64,000 bases of DNA from Thelonectria olida (Eukaryota; Ascomycota; Sordariomycetes; Hypocreales; Nectriaceae): the NCBI GenBank assembly GCA_020736575.1, contig JAGPYM010000016.1, forward strand, positions 930,001 to 994,000, written 5' to 3'. Position 1 is the stretch's first letter, and each line of letters opens with the position of its first letter. Below, piece by piece: positions 13,401 to 25,318 of the stretch. Made by a program: the position numbers and the translations under genes. The notes beneath the pieces are model-generated. The model was not told the origin of the DNA. It saw only the letters and a program-made list of their open reading frames with translations, and searched no databases.

Positions 13401-13660
13401 GCAGGCAGGTACCTCACCTCTACCGTGCGCAAAAGGCAACATCCGTCAGTCCCAGGTCCGTGAAAGTTATTCGGTCTCGGCTGGAGGTGCCCCGGCCTAA
13501 AAACACCTCTTTCCTCTCGTCCCTTTTAATAGAGACCGTTCCCCTCAACTCTTCTCACGAGAGCCTCTCCTTTTTTTCCTCTCCTCTTTGTGATACCCCT
13601 CCCAGACCATCTCCCCTCAATTGGACGCCAAACCCTCTCGTCCGCTCTCCAACCTTCACA
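10415..13660. other. 3.2 kb region without a credible gene, upstream of aconitase
   Basis: Open frames of 100-220 codons occur on both strands but lack conserved motifs, overlap each other and mostly begin at non-ATG codons. The last 150 bp are the aconitase promoter. The rest could be a long regulatory region, a non-coding transcript or a decayed locus; nothing in the sequence separates these. Confidence 0.4.
13507..13660 (+). promoter_or_regulatory. CT-rich core promoter and 5' leader of aconitase
   Basis: The coding strand is strongly pyrimidine-rich up to the ATG (runs such as cctctcctttttttcctctc), with an AT-rich TTTTAATA at about 13524. Such CT tracts just before the start are typical of highly expressed filamentous-fungal genes. 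Confidence 0.5.
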
Positions 13661-16562
13661 ATGCTTGTCTCCCGACAGGTTCTGGGCAACATTGCCCGGA
13701 GCCGCGCCTCTGCCGGCATTGCCTCGACGGGCATCCGTCGCATGGCTACTGTTTCTGACAGCCCTCTCGACCGCAAGGTTAGTTACGCTGTGTTTTCTGC
13801 TTCTGGACAATTGTAAACATCTTCGCCACAACATTCTGGGCCTTATCTCTGCGAGATCTGGCGCGGGGTGGTTGTGGATGGTAGACAGTTTACTTGCTAG
13901 CTCTCTTGGTGCGGTTCTCTCTCGCTAGGCCGCTGATGTCACTGTGCGCCTGTCGCTGGATGGTTCGGGCGCTTGGAGCTTGCTCGGAACAACCGGTAAT
14001 GCAAAGGTCAAACAGGAGATTAAGCGCTGGGAAAAGGACAAGATGGATACGAAGACGATCGAAAGCGCAAAACAAAAGCAGCACGAAAAACAAAAACGGC
14101 ATCAGTGACATCAACTAGAGGCCGTGGCCACCAGAAGCTGGAATATTAGGACACAGATTTCGCAGTGGATTAGAGGCTGACTCGCCCTGTCGGGCCCCGC
14201 ATTATAGGTTCACCAGAACATCCACGAGAGCAACACCTTCATCAACTACAAGAAGTACAGCGAGGTCTTGGACATTGTCCGAGCCCGTCTCAACCGCCCT
14301 CTTACCTACGCCGAGAAGATTCTCTACTCTCACTTGGATGATCCTCATGGCCAGGATATCCAGCGTGGCACGTCTTACCTCAAGCTCCGCCCTGACCGTG
14401 TTGCTTGCCAAGATGCCACCGCTCAGATGGCCATCCTTCAGTTCATGTCCGCTGGCATGGACGCCGTTGCCAACCCCACCACTGTCCACTGTGACCACTT
14501 GATTGAGGCTCAGCAGGGTGGTGCTAAGGATCTTGCCCGCGCCATCGACATCAACAAGGAGGTTTACAACTTCCTTTCCACCGCTTGTGCCAAGTACGAC
14601 ATTGGATTCTGGCGCCCTGGCTCCGGTATTATTCATCAGATTATTCTCGAGAACTATGCTTTCCCCGGTGGTCTTCTCATCGGCACTGACTCCCACACCC
14701 CCAACGGTGGTGGTCTCGGTATGGCTGCCATTGGTGTCGGTGGTGCCGATGCCGTCGATGTCATGGCCAACCTCCCCTGGGAGTTGAAGGCCCCTAACGT
14801 CATTGGTGTCAAGCTTACTGGCTCCCTCAACCCCTGGACTTCCCCCAAGGGTAAGTGAAATCGTGATCTTGTCATCGACTTCGCTAATCCGTGTCATAGA
14901 CATTATCCTCAAGGTCGCCGATATCCTGACCGTCAAGGGTGGTACTGGTGCCATCGTTGAGTACCACGGTGATGGTGTCGACTCCATCTCGGCCACTGGC
15001 ATGGCAACTTGCTGCAACATGGGAGGTTAGTATCCAGTTGCCCCGTTAATGCACAGCTTCAGCTAACCAGATGTTCAGCCGAGATTGGTGCAACTACCTC
15101 CGTCTTCCCCTTCAACGACCGCATGTACGACTACCTTGCTGCTACCAAGCGTAAGGACATTGCCGACTACGCCCGCGTCTACGCCCAAGGCCTCCGACCC
15201 GATGAGGGTGCCGAGTACGACCAGCTCATCGAGATCAACCTGAACGAGCTCGAGCCTTACATCAATGGTCCCTTCACTCCTGATCTGGGAACTCCAATCT
15301 CCAAGTTCAGTCAGGCTGTCAAGGACAACAACTGGCCCGATGAGCTCAAGGTCGGTCTGATCGGCTCTTGCACCAACTCCTCGTACGAGGACATGTCGCG
15401 TGCTGCCTCTATTGCCCGCGACGCCCTCAACCATGGCCTCAAGTCTACCTCTGCCTTCGCTGTTTCTCCCGGTTCCGAGCAGATCCGTGCTACCATTGCT
15501 CGTGATGGCCAGCTCGAGACCTTCGAGGAGTTCGGTGGTGTCGTCCTTGCCAACGCTTGCGGCCCCTGCATTGGTCAGTGGGATCGTCGGGATGTCCCCA
15601 AGGGCACTGCCAACTCTATCATCTCCTCCTTCAACCGTAACTTCACTGGCCGAAACGACGGCAACCCCGCCACTCACTCTTTCGTCGCCTCCCCCGACAT
15701 GGTCGTTGCGCTCGCTGTGGCTGGCTCTCTCCACTTCAACCCCTTGACCGACACTCTCAAGGATAAGGATGGTAAGGAGTTCAAGCTTGCTCCTCCCACC
15801 GGCGACGGTCTTCCTCAGCGCGGATACGACCCAGGTGAGAACACTTACCAGGCTCCCCCTGCCGACCGTGCCAGTGTTGCTGTCGACGTCTCTCCTTCCT
15901 CGGATCGTCTCCAGCTCCTCTCCCCCTTCAACGCTTGGGATGGCAAGGACGCCAACGACCTTCCTATCCTCATCAAGGCTAAGGGCAAGACCACCACCGA
16001 TCACATTTCCATGGCCGGTCCCTGGCTTAAGTACCGTGGCCATCTCGACAACATCTCCAACAACATGTTGATTGGTGCCATCAACGAGGCCAACGAGGAG
16101 GCCAACAAGATCCAGAACTACTCCAACGGAGAGTGGGGTGCCGTCCCTGACGTCGCTCGTGACTACAAGGCCAAGGGTATCCGCTGGGTTGTCATTGGTG
16201 ACTGGAACTACGGTGAGGGCTCTTCCCGAGAGCACGCTGCTCTTGAGCCCCGTCATCTTGGTGGTCTTGCCATCATCACCCGCTCCTTCGCTCGTATCCA
16301 CGAGACCAACCTGAAGAAGCAGGGCATGCTCCCCCTGACCTTCTCTGACCCAGCCGACTACGACAAGATCCGACCTGAGGACCGTGTTGATATCCCCTGC
16401 ACCACCCTCGAGGTTGGCAAGCCCATCAATATGACTGTCCACCCTAAGGATGGCAGCCCTGCTTTCGAGATTCCTCTTTCTCACACTTTCAACGCCCCTC
16501 AAATTGAGTGGTTCAAGAATGGCAGTGCCCTGAACACCATGGCCAAGTCTGGCAAGAAATAA
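13661..16562 (+). CDS. ACO1: mitochondrial aconitate hydratase
   Basis: Exons 13661-13777, 14208-14850, 14900-15025 and 15079-16562; 789 aa. It converts citrate to isocitrate in the TCA cycle using a [4Fe-4S] cluster. The cluster ligands are visible as Cys393 (GSCTNSS) and Cys456/Cys459 (ACGPCIGQW), with the family's 63 and 3 residue spacing. Other hallmarks are [34 protein letters not shown] and [10 protein letters not shown]. The first 30 residues ([17 protein letters not shown]...) form a basic, Ser-rich matrix-targeting peptide. Codon use is strongly biased to C-ending codons, in keeping with high expression. Intron 1 is 430 nt, far longer than the others here. Splice phases all agree. 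Confidence 0.97.
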
Positions 16563-17415
16563 ATGAAGAAATCAACTTGACGGCGGATGAGAAATGGTTT
16601 GGGTTACAAAGGCGTCTAATCCTGCATGCTCTTGGGTTTTGTTTTCGGGGAGCAGACAGTAGAAGGGATCCACATGAATAACAGTGTTGGCTGTACACTG
16701 TCACAAGTCCCAATGTTTACTTTTACACACTTGTAGGAACGGGAGGTAGCCTATGATTTTATACCTAGGTTGTACAAAACAAAAACAGTTTAAACTACAC
16801 TGAATCCTTATTGTGTCCGAGAAGTGAAGTGACGTCAAAGTTTTAGAAAGATGTACTGAGACTCTGCTCAGTTGAGGAGTCCTCGATCAGTGTTTAGACC
16901 TAGATGTTCCAATTTTGTGACTTGCTATTCCTTGTTACTCATAAACACCCAGAATTTATCCTCATACCAATAATCCTTACTGCGTAATACTGAGCCCCCG
17001 AATAACTACCCAGTTAACTGTGGTTGTATTTTTGGGAAGCCTGGATGGAACAATGACCTTGCGGCCGTGTCTTAGTCATCAATTGTGGCGTTGGAGGATT
17101 TCACGCCAGTTTCTGCCCCAAATGTTCCCGGTCACATGGCGATAAGACGAACAGTCCCAAACCACTGCCAAGCTATCTGTCCAGTTTCACCAGTCATCGC
17201 GGCATTGCATTGCCTCCTTTCTCTGGTCCTATTGTTTGCGGAAATCAGGGGATACGTAGGGCTGAACGGTGCAGTCCCTAGACCCTGAGGCTTGGAGTCC
17301 ATAGTAGACTTCCGTTTCCCTGCTGCTCGACCACAACCCCTTCCCTTTACCTCTGTCGCGTGCGCCATCTCCACCGAACGTCCCGGCGGCTCCGCGCAGC
17401 TGGAATCGCATCGCC
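16563..17415. other. intergenic region between aconitase and RBD2
   Basis: Holds the aconitase 3' UTR and the RBD2 promoter. No coding region or repeat is recognised. Confidence 0.45.
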
Positions 17416-18456
17416 ATGCCGAGTGTACAAAGCTTCAACACCCTTCGAGCCCGATCTTACGTGTCCCGGCTGCCCCTATTCACCCGGGCGATCATAGTTA
17501 TTATTCTTGCGGTTTGGCTGGCTGGATTTCAGTCTGTGGTGGATGTGCAACAATGGGGAGCCTTGATCCCTGACCAGATCAGCATCTTTGCTGGTAAGCC
17601 TTGTCCGGATACCTCCATTAGCAGACAGCGCTGACTGTGTACATGTAACAGCATACCGACTTTCGACATTTCCACTGGTCCATTTGAATTTCCTCCATGC
17701 CCTTGTCAATGTCCTGGCTTTGACGCCGCTCATGGAGAGGTTCGAGGGTGAATACGGCACCTTGACGACGGTGGCCCTTTTCTTTGGACGTAAGAACGAC
17801 GAATCCGACCTCGATTATATACATACATATATTAATATGGCTAACTGTTGCCAGCGCTAACGACGATCCCCGGTGTACTATACGTATTCATTGAGCGAGC
17901 AATCCTACGAAGCAACAATTCTGTCGTAGGAGCGAGGTAAGAACGATCCCGACCGGACATAGGCCTGGTGTGAATTATTGCTGATGGCTTCATGCTAGCG
18001 TTTGGGTGTTCCTTCTGTTAGGCATGGAAGCAATTCGAACTTTCAAGACGAACCCTTATCTTGTGATTGGCACGCATCATATCCCTACGTGGACGATGCC
18101 TCTGCTCATGATGTTGGTCGTTGGGGCTTTGGTGCCAAGAACCAGCCTTCTCGGCCATTTGTGTGGCATCCTTGTTGGATACGTCGGTATGTTTGCTTCC
18201 TTCAGGATTATTGATTGGCCTTTGACTAACCATGATTCCCTTCCCAGGTGGCCTCGGCTATGTCAAGTACCTCGCACCCCCTGAATGGGCCCTCCGATGG
18301 ATTGAGTCTCGGCTCAACCTGCTGGCCATCTTGCCTCACTATGTCAGTGTCGATCAGAAGACGTATGGCCGATTTGGCGTGTTGCCATCGACTAACCGCC
18401 CTGGTGGGAGTGCTGCGACGGAGCTCGTAGGAACCACCCAGCGACTTGGACCTTGA
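17416..18456 (+). CDS. RBD2: Rbd2-like rhomboid intramembrane protease
   Basis: Five exons: 17416-17593, 17652-17789, 17855-17936, 17999-18186, 18248-18456; 264 aa. It has about six hydrophobic spans. The serine motif GAS at 131-133 (Ser133, codon split by intron 3) is followed by VWVFLLLGMEA, and the partner His186 sits in SLLGHLCGILVGYVGGLGY, so the Ser/His dyad is intact. The N-terminal part also shows FPLVHLNFLHALVNVLAL, a rhomboid-type loop and helix. Rbd2 proteins act in Golgi/ER membranes; in Aspergillus and fission yeast a homologue cleaves the SREBP sterol sensor. The residue after the serine is Val rather than the frequent Gly of GxSG. The C-terminal 60 residues are cytosolic and poorly conserved. 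Confidence 0.88.
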
Positions 18457-19157
18457 ACTGGGGCATTGAAGCGGTGATTGCGTTGTGGAATGTTTTTGTA
18501 TTATAGAGTGGCATAGTTCCTTGGAAATGTTTCTGGGTGACTGGATGGCATGGCATATAAAAGTCGGGACGATACGAGGAGTAATGATAGGGCGAGTTGA
18601 GGTGCTGACTTGAGCGTCGACACGAGCAACGCCTTGGGCTGTGTAAGTATGGTAAGGAAGATATGAGATACAGGATGGGACATCGTCTGGTAGCATTTAT
18701 TTACAACCTAGAAGGCTGGAGGCTGCGTAGGCTGGACTGGACCTCTTTCATTGATTGAGAGAGGGTTGGTCTTTGTCGACCATGGGCGGCGTTTGTCAAC
18801 CATTATCACTATTTTGATTGTATATTGTTATTTGATGCCACTTTTGAATCCCTACGTACTTGGTAGCGATGGCTGAGGCTTGTTCATGTTGGTGATGCTC
18901 AGCCACAGGTGGCAGGCGACAGATGCTGAACAACGGGGTCCCCACTTCACCATGCAACGCCCCTTAGCTTGGATGAGCAGCTCTGAGCTGTCCCCTCGAG
19001 TCGGTACGTACCTTGTCCAGTTTGGGATGCGGGTTCATGGTGGTGGCCTTTGCGACCCGCGGATGCTCACGGAACTTTGTCTTGACGACAACTCAGAGGA
19101 TTGAGTGTCTTATGGAGTCGCTCGTCCTCTTGTCGCGCAAATAGACGCTCGCCAGTC
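18457..19157. other. intergenic region between RBD2 and GAA1
   Basis: About 700 bp with no recognisable gene. Presumably the RBD2 3' UTR and GAA1 promoter. Confidence 0.45.
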
Positions 19158-21227
19158 ATGTCGCGACTTCTCTGTGAGTATCCCCCCGCGCATTGCCTCT
19201 TCGTGTGCCTTTGATTCCATCTCACGAAGCTAACCCTGATGCTCCTTCTCCAGCTTCGGCGCTCTCGCTGCGTCGCGACCCTCGTATTCTCAAACTGCCT
19301 CCTTACCTCTCCTTTTTTTGTATCCTCGTCGGCGTTATCTGGCTCTTCCTGCTTCCTCTCAACGACTACTCGCGTCGAACATACATCTCCGAGAACGCCT
19401 TGCTACCCGGCCAGGTACACACCTACTTTGGAGGTAGCGAACAGCATGTCCTGAGGGCGTACCGACACGAGGTGGACGAGGTTGTGGACAAGGACAATTA
19501 CCAGTGTGTCTCCCCTGGCACTTTCAAGCCGCGTGTTGTAAGGATGTGGAACTAAACGGGAATTCGGCAGGATCAATGACAAGCTGGAGGACATCTTGAC
19601 GGGCGTCGGGCTCAAGGTTGGCCGCCAGAACTACACCTATCACTCTGCTGGCCAAAAGTATTCCGGTCAGAACCTCTACGCCATTCTCCAGGCTCCCCGT
19701 GGCGATGCCACTGAGGCTGTTGTTCTGGTCGCAGCTTGGAAGAATGTCGAGGAGCAGCTGAATCGCAATGGCGTATCTCTGGCCCTGACTTTGGTTCGAT
19801 ACTTCAAGCGTGCGCATCACACCTACCATCACCAATCTCTATACAACAGCTAACATCTAAGCATAGGCTGGTCTCTATGGTCCAAGGATATCATTCTAGT
19901 TGTCCCTCCCGACAGTAAGACTGGCACTCAAGCTTGGGTCGATGCCTATCATGACGCTCACAACCCCGAACTCGTATCCGCCCTGCCTCTCAAGTCTGGA
20001 GCTCTTCAGGGTGCCATCGCCATTGACTACCCCCAGGAACAGTTATTCAAGGCCGTACACATCATTTACGATGGTCCCAATGGCCAGCTACCCAACCTGG
20101 ACCTCATCAACTCCATCGTCAACATCGCTGGCGGCCAGTTGGGCATGGGCACCTCTATACAGAAGATGAAGCACCACACCAACAGCTATCCTGACCGGCT
20201 GCAAACTATGCTCCGCGGCATGCTGACTCAGGGGCTTGGATATGCCGCTGGAGCCCATAGCAGCTTCATCCCATACCACGTTGACGCCGTCACGCTTCAG
20301 CCGTACGGTCAAGGCTTCCAGGATGAGATGGCTATGGGACGACTTGTCGAAGGATCGTTCCGCAGTCTTAACAATCTGCTCGAGCATTTGCATCAGAGTT
20401 TCTTCTTCTACCTCCTTATGCAGACGGATCGGTTTGTGAGTATTGGTACTTACCTTCCAAGTGCTATGCTCCTAGCCGCCAACTTCACCATCATGGCGAT
20501 TTCGTTGTGGGTTAAGAGCGGCCAGTCGATCTCTCACGACCCCAAGAAGCCAAAAGAAAAGGGCGAGGGTAAGAAGGGTGACTCTAGTCTCTCATCGCTC
20601 TCTATCCAGAATGAGGGCCGTCAACTATTCCTACCCCTGGTGACTGTGGCCGTGTGCCATGCTCTGTCTGTCGTGCCCCTGTACACCTTTAACAAGCTCC
20701 CTTCAAATGTAAGCACCCATGCCTCTAACCAAGCCATAGATCCAAGTCCACTAATAACTTTTAAGTTACTCGCTCCCGCTTTCGCCATCTTCTCCGTCAT
20801 CTCAGCCGCCATCCCTGTCCTCATCTCCCTCCTAACATCCGTCCTCTACAAGCCCACCATACAGCACTTTCAGCTCACAAAGTCATTCTCCCTCCTTGTC
20901 CTCGGGATGTGCCTGTCTACCCTCGCCACACTCAATTTCTCACTCGCCTTCCTCATCGGCCTCCTCTCCACCCCGCTCAGCTTCGTTCAGCCCGTCAAGA
21001 ACCCCGTTTCCCGTTGGGCCCTGGCCGGCCTGCTCAACCTCGTCGCCCCTCCGACGGTTATCTACTCAGCTTCTCAGGTTTGGGGCGTTAGCATTGCCGA
21101 CCTCTTGCGTGAGGCGAGCTTTGGCTGGAATGTATGGGGCATGTACACTCCTGTTTTGATCTGGTGTCTTTGGTGGCCTGCCTGGATGGTAGGTGTGATT
21201 AACGTGGTCGGAACGCAGTCTGTGTAG
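19158..21227 (+). CDS. GAA1: GPI-anchor transamidase subunit Gaa1
   Basis: Five exons: 19158-19173, 19254-19503, 19571-19809, 19867-20708, 20766-21227; 602 aa. Gaa1 is part of the ER complex that attaches GPI anchors to proteins. The order of features is typical: short cytosolic RRDPRIL tail, one N-terminal membrane span (FFCILVGVIWLFLLPL), a large lumenal M28-like domain (SENALLPGQV, GLKVGRQNY, RYFKRWSLWSKDII, ALQGAIAIDYP, GQGFQDEMAMGRLVEG), then six or so C-terminal helices. Exon 1 is only 16 nt. The last intron is 57 nt, in frame and without a stop; I removed it because it has GTAAGC, CTAAC and AG signals and would otherwise insert 19 residues at a membrane border. Confidence 0.92.
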
Positions 21228-21492
21228 GAGACAGGTACCTAGAGGAGCTTTCTAAGATGCGTAGCCCGCCCGTGTGTTAGAAATGTATGATACAAATTAT
21301 GGAACAGATTTGTGGTTGGGGTCGGAAGATGGTCACAAATGGCGTCGCGCAAATTATCAGATTAGTAGCTGTACCTTGGGCATGGAGTATTGTCTGCCCA
21401 TATAGAGGTTTCTATTGTCTATATTGTACATTGCCTGGCCATTTTTGGTGTCATGCGGACGCCGCCTCTACGGAAGGACCTAAATAACTTGT

Positions 21493-22770
21493 TTACGCTG
21501 CCCACACATCTTTGCCGGCCTTCTCAATCCAGTTTCCGAGCTGGTTGACGCTCGAATCCCAGTCGAGCAATCTTTGGCGCATAGCAGCAATCTGCTTCAT
21601 GTCGAGCACCTTGGGCTGGACCCAGGTAATGTGTGCCACCTCGTCCACCTGGTCAATGGTTCCCCGAATGAGACCTAGGCTGAGAGCCTTCATGATGAGA
21701 TGCTCAATATGGTTAGGTTGGACCTTGGTTTCTTGAGCAATGGTCGAAAAGGTCATGGTTCGGTCGTGGGGGGGCCGGCGGAAGACGGCCTCGGTGAGGG
21801 CGGAAAGGTAGATCTTCTGGCGGAGGTGAACAGAGTTCGAATCGAGCAGCCCGTTGGACTCGATATGATCGGAGAGAACGTCAAAGGCAGCGAGATCTCC
21901 CCGGTTGAAGGCGAAGAGGAGATCGCGGAGCCAGGAGTGCTTGCTCTTAACAAGGACGTCCAGAATAGGGTGTAGTAGCAGTTCACCAAAGTTGTAAATG
22001 CTGGTAGAAACAAGAGCAGCGAGGCTCAGGTGGTAGGCTCGCTTGTGGCGCTCTTCGGGGGAAAGAGCCGACAAGTCAATGCAGGCGAGGTAGAGGAGGG
22101 CAGTGCGGTAGTACATGGAGAAGTTCATGGTACTCTAGAGACAGGAGTCAGGTCAGTGTGTGCCGGCAACCGTTAGACGCGAGCGGGAGAGTATACCTGG
22201 TAATAGCTAGCGTTCACATCATAGAAGGCAGCATGGACAACATTCTCGACCGAATCAAACGAATCCAATATCCTCTCGGCCGCATCTAAGTCCTTTCGTG
22301 CGCCGTCGAGGTCATCTAGTTCGAGCTTCGTCCGAGCGACAGCCACGGAAGCAAAGACGAGAGCATCTTGGGAGTTCTCATTATCGACCTTCTTTGCGAC
22401 AGCTTGGAGGAAAGCCAGTCGCTCTTCATCATCTATAAAAGGGAAGAATAGTCAGCAAGACGCCGGCGTCGGAGGAGGGGTCATCGGATCAAAACGTACC
22501 TGAACACTCTGTGGCGGCCTTGAGGGCGAGATCGACGAGCTTCAGCTGGTTAATCTTGTTGGCGAAGTTGAGGATGAAGACCCTGTAAAAGTCGAGCCGT
22601 TGAGGGGCACTGCCGGGGTGGTTGAAGAACTCAACCAGGGAATTGGTGAGCTGGTGCCAGAGCTTGCGCTCCCAGAAGTTCTCAAAGTCAAGAATGAGGG
22701 GTTGGAGTTCTTCGGGAGCCTCGTCTCGCTGCTCGGAGAGGAAGTCCGAGATGACTTCGGCGGTGCTCAT
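21493..22770 (-). CDS. RPN9: 26S proteasome regulatory subunit Rpn9 (PSMD13)
   Basis: Exons 22770-22500, 22432-22197 and 22134-21493; 382 aa. It is a lid subunit of the 19S regulatory particle. The N-terminal helical repeats include FENFWERKLWHQLT and RLDFYRVFILNFANKINQL; the C-terminal PCI module includes MTFSTIAQETKVQ and HLIMKALSLGLIRGTIDQV, then VQPKVLD and the final helix ending in KDVWAA. Length matches the family (about 380-395). The longer upstream frame was not used because the conserved N-terminus begins at MSTAEVISDFL. Diverges from the complex I subunit gene. Confidence 0.94.
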
Positions 22771-23281
22771 GATGGGCGGGTTTTGGAGGTGGGTGTGAGT
22801 TGGAGGAGGAGTGTTCGTGGCAGGGCAGCAGGTAGCTTGCACCTCACCGAGTTGGAGACGTCGTAGATGGCTCTTGGAATTGGAGGGTCTGGCGTGAGAG
22901 CGTATTCGAGGTCTGTCAATGAGAAAGGGTCGGTCGGGCGTTCCCTTCGAGGCGAATGACGTGGTTGGGCTGGGAGAAGATGTATTGTTAATGTGGTTGT
23001 TGGAGGATCTCAGCACGACGACATGGCGACGAGCAACAGGCAGCCTGGTGTCGCAACCATCGATAGCGCACGGGCCATTTTCCCACCCACCAGCTGTGGG
23101 AATATATCGTGCCTGAACATGGAAGCTCCAGCTGCCCGTGAAAATTCACGTGACACAACTTTAGCGTTCCCGAGCCTCGACCTTCATTCCCGGACATCAC
23201 CATGCATTGCTTGCTGCGACGAATCAAGGCCAATTGAGAGGGAAAGCAGCGTTTTCCCGCGCACTCTCGACAATCGAAAGC
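22771..23281. promoter_or_regulatory. divergent promoter region of RPN9 and the complex I 40 kDa subunit
   Basis: About 510 bp between outward-facing starts. No proteasome-type control element is recognisable by eye. No gene. Confidence 0.5.
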
Positions 23282-24936
23282 ATGGCTTCGCCTCTTTCTG
23301 CTCTGCGGTCCACCCGCACGGTCGCCCTAAATGTTTCCGGCAGGCGTTTACTCTCCGACATTGCCATCACCCGAACTGGCAAGCCCATCATCCGAGTTGA
23401 GGGTGGCCGGTGAGTTCCCAGCAGCACCACACCCAATCCCTCTATGGATTGGTCGATGCCATTGCCATGGCGTATACTGACAATCTACTGTGTCAAGATC
23501 CTCTCTTGGAGGTACGAATCCGATCGAGCCACGAATTTCCGAGACGACGCTGACGATGTAATAACCAGGCCACACTGCAACGGTATTTGGCGCAACCGGT
23601 CAATTGGGACGCTACATTGTGAACCGTCTGGGTGAGCACGAAACCCCGAAGCTCAATGGATGCCGAAGAGCCTGGAGACTGACAATTGCCGCATAGCCCG
23701 CCAGGGTTGCACCGTCGTCGTTCCCTTCCGTGAGGAGATGACCAAGCGCCACCTCAAGGTGACAGGAGATCTCGGCCGCATCGTCTTCGTCGTATGTCTA
23801 CCCTCCCGATCGAAGCTCTATACCAATTTCCGAGAACTATGCTACAACTTTTGTTTGCTAGGAATACGACCTTCACAACACTGCTTCCATCGAGGCTAGC
23901 GTCCGACACTCTGACATTGTCGTGAATCTGATTGGCCGAGACTACCCGACCAAGTATGTCACCCATGTCACCGAATGGAGCTCTCAATGAGCAGCAATGA
24001 GCAATTGACTTACACTGCGATAACAATAGGAACTTTTCTCTGGAGGATGTTCACGTTGAGAGTACCGAGCGAATCGTTGAGGCTGTTGCCAAGTACGATG
24101 TCGACCGTTACATCCACGTCTCTTCTCACAATGCTGACTCCAAGTCTGCCTCTGAGTTCTACGCTACAAAGGTTGGTAATATTTGCTGGATGAACGAAAG
24201 AGTAATTCTAATGAGGTGATAGGGACGTGGTGAGGAGGTCGCTCGAGACATCTTCCCCGAGACTACCCTAGTTCGACCTGCCCCCATCTTCGGTTTCGAG
24301 GACAACCTCCTTCTCAAGCTCGCTGGTGTCACCAACCTCTTCACCTCCAACAACATGCAGCAGAAGTTCTGGCCTGTTCACGTAAGTTATGATGCTGTGA
24401 TGAGTTTTATACTCATTGGTGACCTGTACTGACGAAAACTGTTCAGTCCATTGACCTTGGTGCTGCGCTGGAGAAGATCACCTACGACGACTCAACTGCC
24501 GGTCAGACGTTCGAGCTCTACGGACCTAAGGAGTACAGTATGCGACAGATTGCGGACCTGGTCGACAAGGAAATCTACAAGAAGCGACGACACATCAACG
24601 TGCCTAAGCAGCTCCTCAAGCCTATTGCCGGTGTGTTGAACCAGGCTCTCTGGTGGCACACTCTTTCTTCGGACGAGGTGGAGCGAGAATTTATGGACCA
24701 GATCATTGATCCCGAGGCCAAGACGTTCAAGGATCTCGACATTGAGCCTGGTGACATTGCCAACTTCACCTACCACTATCTGGTACGTAGCGCCTGTTGT
24801 GAGGTTGGGGAGATGGTATGACTGACACATACAACAGCAAGGATTCCGAAGCCAGAACTTCTATGACCTTCCACCAGCAACGGATAAGGAGAGGCGTGAG
24901 GAGAAGAAGTACATCCATGTCTTGGATGAGTTGTAA
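23282..24936 (+). CDS. nuo-40: NADH:ubiquinone oxidoreductase 40 kDa (NDUFA9-type) subunit
   Basis: Nine exons: 23282-23409, 23498-23511, 23569-23631, 23697-23791, 23862-23953, 24030-24171, 24223-24381, 24447-24782, 24838-24936; 375 aa. It is an accessory subunit of mitochondrial complex I with a short-chain dehydrogenase-like fold. The nucleotide-binding motif is visible as HTATVFGATGQLGRYIVNRL, followed by VVVPFRE, VVNLIGRDY and YIHVSSHNAD. The first 35 residues are Arg/Ser-rich and suit a matrix-targeting peptide. Exon 2 is just 14 nt; without it the frame breaks and GRSSLGGHTATV cannot form. All nine exons give a consistent frame of 376 codons. Confidence 0.93.
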
Positions 24937-25318
24937 AGAAGCTTTTGTAGTCGGTGTATGGTACAAGAGAGATGGCGAGGCGGATTAGCATGCTGGGGTG
25001 TCTTGATGGCTAAGCGGATTAGCCAACACAGTCCGTGTAAACAGGGCCGCATAGATTAGAGAGTCTGCGAGTCCAAACAATTGTACAGGTTTCCTTTGGT
25101 TGAGAAAATTGGATTCACGTTGCTTGGAGTCAGTTGCTCGCGTCGTCGGTGGCTTACCCTGGAGTCCCGCGGGACCAAGAATTGCGAGAAAAGTACCCCG
25201 CCCAAAAAAGGACCTCATCAACACCCCCGCGACAATGCAGAAGTCGGTAATCGCACCACAACGCCAATAGCTCGGACATTAGTGACTTAGCCTTGATCGC
25301 TCGCAGCTCAATCTCGAA
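24937..25318. other. intergenic region between nuo-40 and EFM5
   Basis: About 380 bp, tandem arrangement on the plus strand. 3' UTR plus promoter; nothing else seen. Confidence 0.45.

Noticed and set aside
14202..15020. 272-codon open frame antisense to aconitase exon 2
   Set aside because: Same codon-bias shadow; it also crosses sense-strand introns.
15075..16502. 475-codon open frame antisense to aconitase exon 4
   Set aside because: The sense strand uses C-ending codons almost throughout, which removes stops from this antisense frame. The protein is Val/Gly/Asp-rich without motifs.
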